From assembly GCA_016929035.1 (NCBI GenBank), contig JAFGJP010000123.1, positions 1-7,487 on the forward strand: a stretch of DNA of 7,487 bases. Direction: 5' to 3'. Below, in pieces: positions 6,431 through 7,487 of the stretch. The position numbers were made by a program, and so were the translations under genes. The DNA is from Candidatus Auribacterota bacterium (lineage in GTDB: Bacteria > Auribacterota > JAFGBW01 > JAFGJP01). Numbering within the stretch: position 1 is the first letter of the stretch; each line of letters opens with the position of its first letter. The notes below the pieces were generated by a model that worked only from the letters and a program-made list of their open reading frames with translations, did no database searches and was not told where the DNA came from.

Positions 6431-6448
6431 TAACACTTAGGTGTGTCA
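6431..6448. promoter_or_regulatory. Candidate activator-binding dyad upstream of the sigma-54 promoter
   Basis: On the minus strand TGACAC and GTGTTA are separated by 6 nt; five of six positions per arm are symmetric. The dyad centre is about 94 bp upstream of the predicted start, the usual distance for an enhancer-binding protein site. A smaller perfect dyad, CTTATTATAAG, lies between it and the promoter at 6393-6403. No activator gene is in the window. Confidence 0.45.
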
Positions 6449-6495
6449 TTTTGTATCAAAGGTAAAATAAAAATTCACAGTTCTAGATTTGATTT

Positions 6496-6581
6496 TAATC
6501 AGATACAAGGCGTGTGACTGCGAGCACCAGAGGCATAGCCAGAGGCTATGTCGAGGAGTTCTTGAAGGAGCATCACGATTA
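6496..6581. repeat. Nested palindromic intergenic element
   Basis: The element is built from nested inverted repeats: TAATC/GATTA at the ends (6496-6500, 6577-6581), CGTG/CACG inside (6511-6514, 6574-6577), and a central hairpin GGCATAGCC-AGA-GGCTATGTC (6532-6552). It is non-coding in appearance and resembles dispersed palindromic repeats seen between genes of deltaproteobacterial genomes. That resemblance is recollection; only one copy is present here. Confidence 0.6.
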
Positions 6582-6635
6582 ATAAAAAAATTAAGGCCTG
6601 TCTAGACAAAGCTTCGGAAAGGAATCTGTTGAACC

Positions 6636-6665
6636 CGCCTTCGTCAAAGAAATTTGACTTCGGCG
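6636..6665. repeat. Hairpin repeat with symmetric internal loop
   Basis: CGCC (6636-6639) pairs with GGCG (6662-6665) and GTCAAA (6643-6648) pairs with TTTGAC (6653-6658), separated by TTC on each side and a GAAA loop. It lies about 40 bp beyond the CCA end of the tRNA-like fragment. No T-run follows, so it is not a standard terminator. It resembles the 'CCTTCG...TTCGGCGAGG' dispersed repeats often found beside tRNA genes. Confidence 0.55.
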
Positions 6666-6703
6666 AGGCAGAATTCAATTCTCATTACATTCGAAGCGAA
6701 GTC

Positions 6704-6723
6704 TGGTGGAGATGAGGGGAGTC
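6704..6723 (-). other. tRNA-Ala/tmRNA 3'-end fragment, probable attachment-site remnant
   Basis: Read on the minus strand, this is GACTCCCCTCATCTCCACCA. It equals the 3' half of a T-arm (ACT CCCCT), a 7-nt acceptor strand CATCTCC, discriminator A and an encoded CCA. The T at the third position from the acceptor end would form the G3-U70 pair that marks tRNA-Ala and tmRNA. Upstream sequence (AAAATG) does not continue a T-arm, so no full RNA gene is here. Twenty-base copies of a tRNA or ssrA 3' end typically mark the far end of an element integrated by a tyrosine recombinase. Confidence 0.55.
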
Positions 6724-6900
6724 CATTTTTAAACTTTTTCTAACCTTTTAGTATCCAGCCAGTTATGATATAATTGATGTGTTTTAAACAATTTAGAAAA
6801 AATCTTTTATGTCACTGGTTGTCATTCAAAATCACGCATTGTCATGCTTCAAGATCCCGTATGGATCCCGTAAAAATAGATACAGAACAACATTTGTATT

Positions 6901-7313
6901 TTATTTTTTTGAATGGATGAGTGAATTGACCAGATTATAGACTTTTTCTACAAATTCAACAAAATCATTGCACTCTTTTTTTGTGACTTCTATGAGTTAT
7001 CATAAAGGTCTTTATTTCTTTTTGACCTCATGATATTCCCTATTGTCATAATATTTTCGTCCTTTAAAAGCCCGGACATCTTCTCAAGAATTTTAACGTG
7101 ATGGCCGGGAACACTGCGAACACGATAACCATGATGCTGTAAAAGTGCTGTTCCACACTTGAGAAGTGCCGTATACGCATAGTTAAAACGCACAATAAGA
7201 AACCTGTCTTCTCTCGCTATGCTCAAGTCTCTTTCAGCATTTTCCAGAGACTTAAAAATTTGTTTTTGACTTGCTTTTATCTTTTGAAAATATTGATTAT
7301 CGAACTGTCTCAT
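6901..7313 (-). pseudogene. HEPN-domain protein, frameshifted near the C-terminus
   Basis: The intact part (ATG at 7313 to TAG at 6990) encodes 107 residues with the HEPN-like core YAYTALLKCGTALLQHHGYR, then SVPGHHVKILEKM, and RNKDLYDN (R99 to N106). HEPN proteins paired with minimal nucleotidyltransferases act as RNase toxins or small accessory subunits. Here a Tyr stands where catalytic members have His in R-x4-H, so activity is uncertain. The frame stops right after DNS, but the neighbouring frame continues from 6993 to a TAA at 6901 with 30 residues starting IEVTKKECNDFVEF and ending LIHSKK. This is exactly the helix expected to finish the domain. A one-base loss at about 6992-6996 explains this; a sequencing error is possible. 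The start codon overlaps the upstream stop as ATGA. Confidence 0.75.
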
Positions 7314-7486
7314 TTAACCTTACTATTTTTTCCATTCATGATTTGAAAAATAAATGAATCTTTATCTCTCTTTTCCTTTTGAAATTCTTTTTCTCCCATA
7401 TGCGTGATATTGATTTCCCTGCCGGTTTCTTTTTGTAAACGATTAATCTTTTTGGCTCTATAAAGAAATCTATGGGTAAATATTGA
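7310..7486 (-). CDS. Minimal nucleotidyltransferase (MNT), C-terminal part only
   Basis: An open frame enters from the right edge and ends at TGA 7310, giving 58 residues. They include FLYRAKKINRLQKETGREIN, then ITHMGEKEFQKEKRDKDSFI and the tail IFQIMNGKNSKVK. The 'GREIN...EF..K....D.FI..I..G' pattern is the C-terminal half of MNT-fold proteins that pair with HEPN proteins. In the known HepT/MntA systems the MNT protein is the antitoxin that AMPylates the toxin. The catalytic GSxxxG...DxD part is outside the window, so activity cannot be judged. The 4-bp ATGA overlap with the HEPN frame shows a two-gene unit. The tail lacks the usual hydrophobic 'iLiG' ending and may be slightly altered. Confidence 0.75.
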   Translation of the reverse strand, partial: SIFTHRFLYRAKKINRLQKETGREINITHMGEKEFQKEKRDKDSFIFQIMNGKNSKVK

Positions 7487-7487
7487 C

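Larger units (their letters stand above)
6315..6900. other. Gene-free regulatory and repeat region
   Basis: No credible protein-coding frame is visible on either strand across this interval. From right to left it holds an AT-rich stretch (6724-6900) with only a 9-bp direct repeat of GATCCCGTA (6853-6861 and 6864-6872), a 20-bp tRNA/tmRNA 3' end (6704-6723), a hairpin repeat (6636-6665), a palindrome TGTCTAGACA (6599-6608), a roughly 90-bp palindromic element (6496-6581), then the dyad, sigma-54 promoter and leader of the hsp20 operon. Confidence 0.8.

Noticed and set aside
6315..6480. CIRCE element or sigma-32 promoter for the hsp20 operon
   Set aside because: No TTAGCACTC-N9-GAGTGCTAA is present and no convincing heat-shock -35/-10 pair was seen; the sigma-54 match is far better.
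6496..6665. CRISPR array
   Set aside because: The repeats are single inverted structures, not regularly spaced direct repeats with spacers.
6660..6724. Plus-strand peptide-like frame ending ...SEVWWR
   Set aside because: This is the familiar spurious translation of the reverse complement of a tRNA/tmRNA 3' end; it hits a stop at once and has no start signal.

Overview
The window is a compact bacterial stress and signalling locus. Every gene I can support lies on the minus strand, so it reads right to left. The organism looks like a moderately AT-rich Gram-negative. A sigma-54 promoter, several small heat shock proteins, a MoxR/DUF58 pair, an archaeal-style diadenylate cyclase and the style of intergenic repeats suggest Deltaproteobacteria/Desulfobacterota. 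That assignment rests on overall impression, not on a phylogenetic marker.

Right edge (6901-7487): the 3' end of a minimal nucleotidyltransferase (MNT) gene runs off the window. Its stop codon overlaps the start of a HEPN-domain gene by 4 bp. The HEPN frame is broken near its end: the missing 30 C-terminal residues are intact in the next frame.

Region 6315-6900 has no gene but is rich in signals. It holds a 20-bp copy of a tRNA-Ala/tmRNA 3' end (6704-6723), which looks like an integration-site remnant. Next to it are a hairpin repeat (6636-6665) and a palindromic repeat of roughly 90 bp (6496-6581). Closest to the genes are a dyad (6431-6448) and a near-perfect sigma-54 -24/-12 promoter (6356-6371) placed to start a 31-nt leader.

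From that promoter runs a closely spaced series (6314 down to 285): three soluble Hsp20 chaperones, a 17-bp intercistronic hairpin, a small two-helix membrane protein, a fourth Hsp20 with an N-terminal membrane anchor, a DacZ-like diadenylate cyclase (c-di-AMP synthesis), PTS enzyme I, and a MoxR AAA+ ATPase. After a 158-bp gap holding tandem repeats comes the N-terminus of a DUF58 protein, the usual MoxR partner, which leaves the window at position 1.

Working model (inference): an enhancer-dependent sigma-54 signal switches on cytoplasmic and envelope-tethered holdases. Downstream genes in the same direction couple this to c-di-AMP, phosphoenolpyruvate phosphotransfer and MoxR/DUF58 functions. 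Whether one transcript passes the intercistronic hairpin cannot be read from the sequence.
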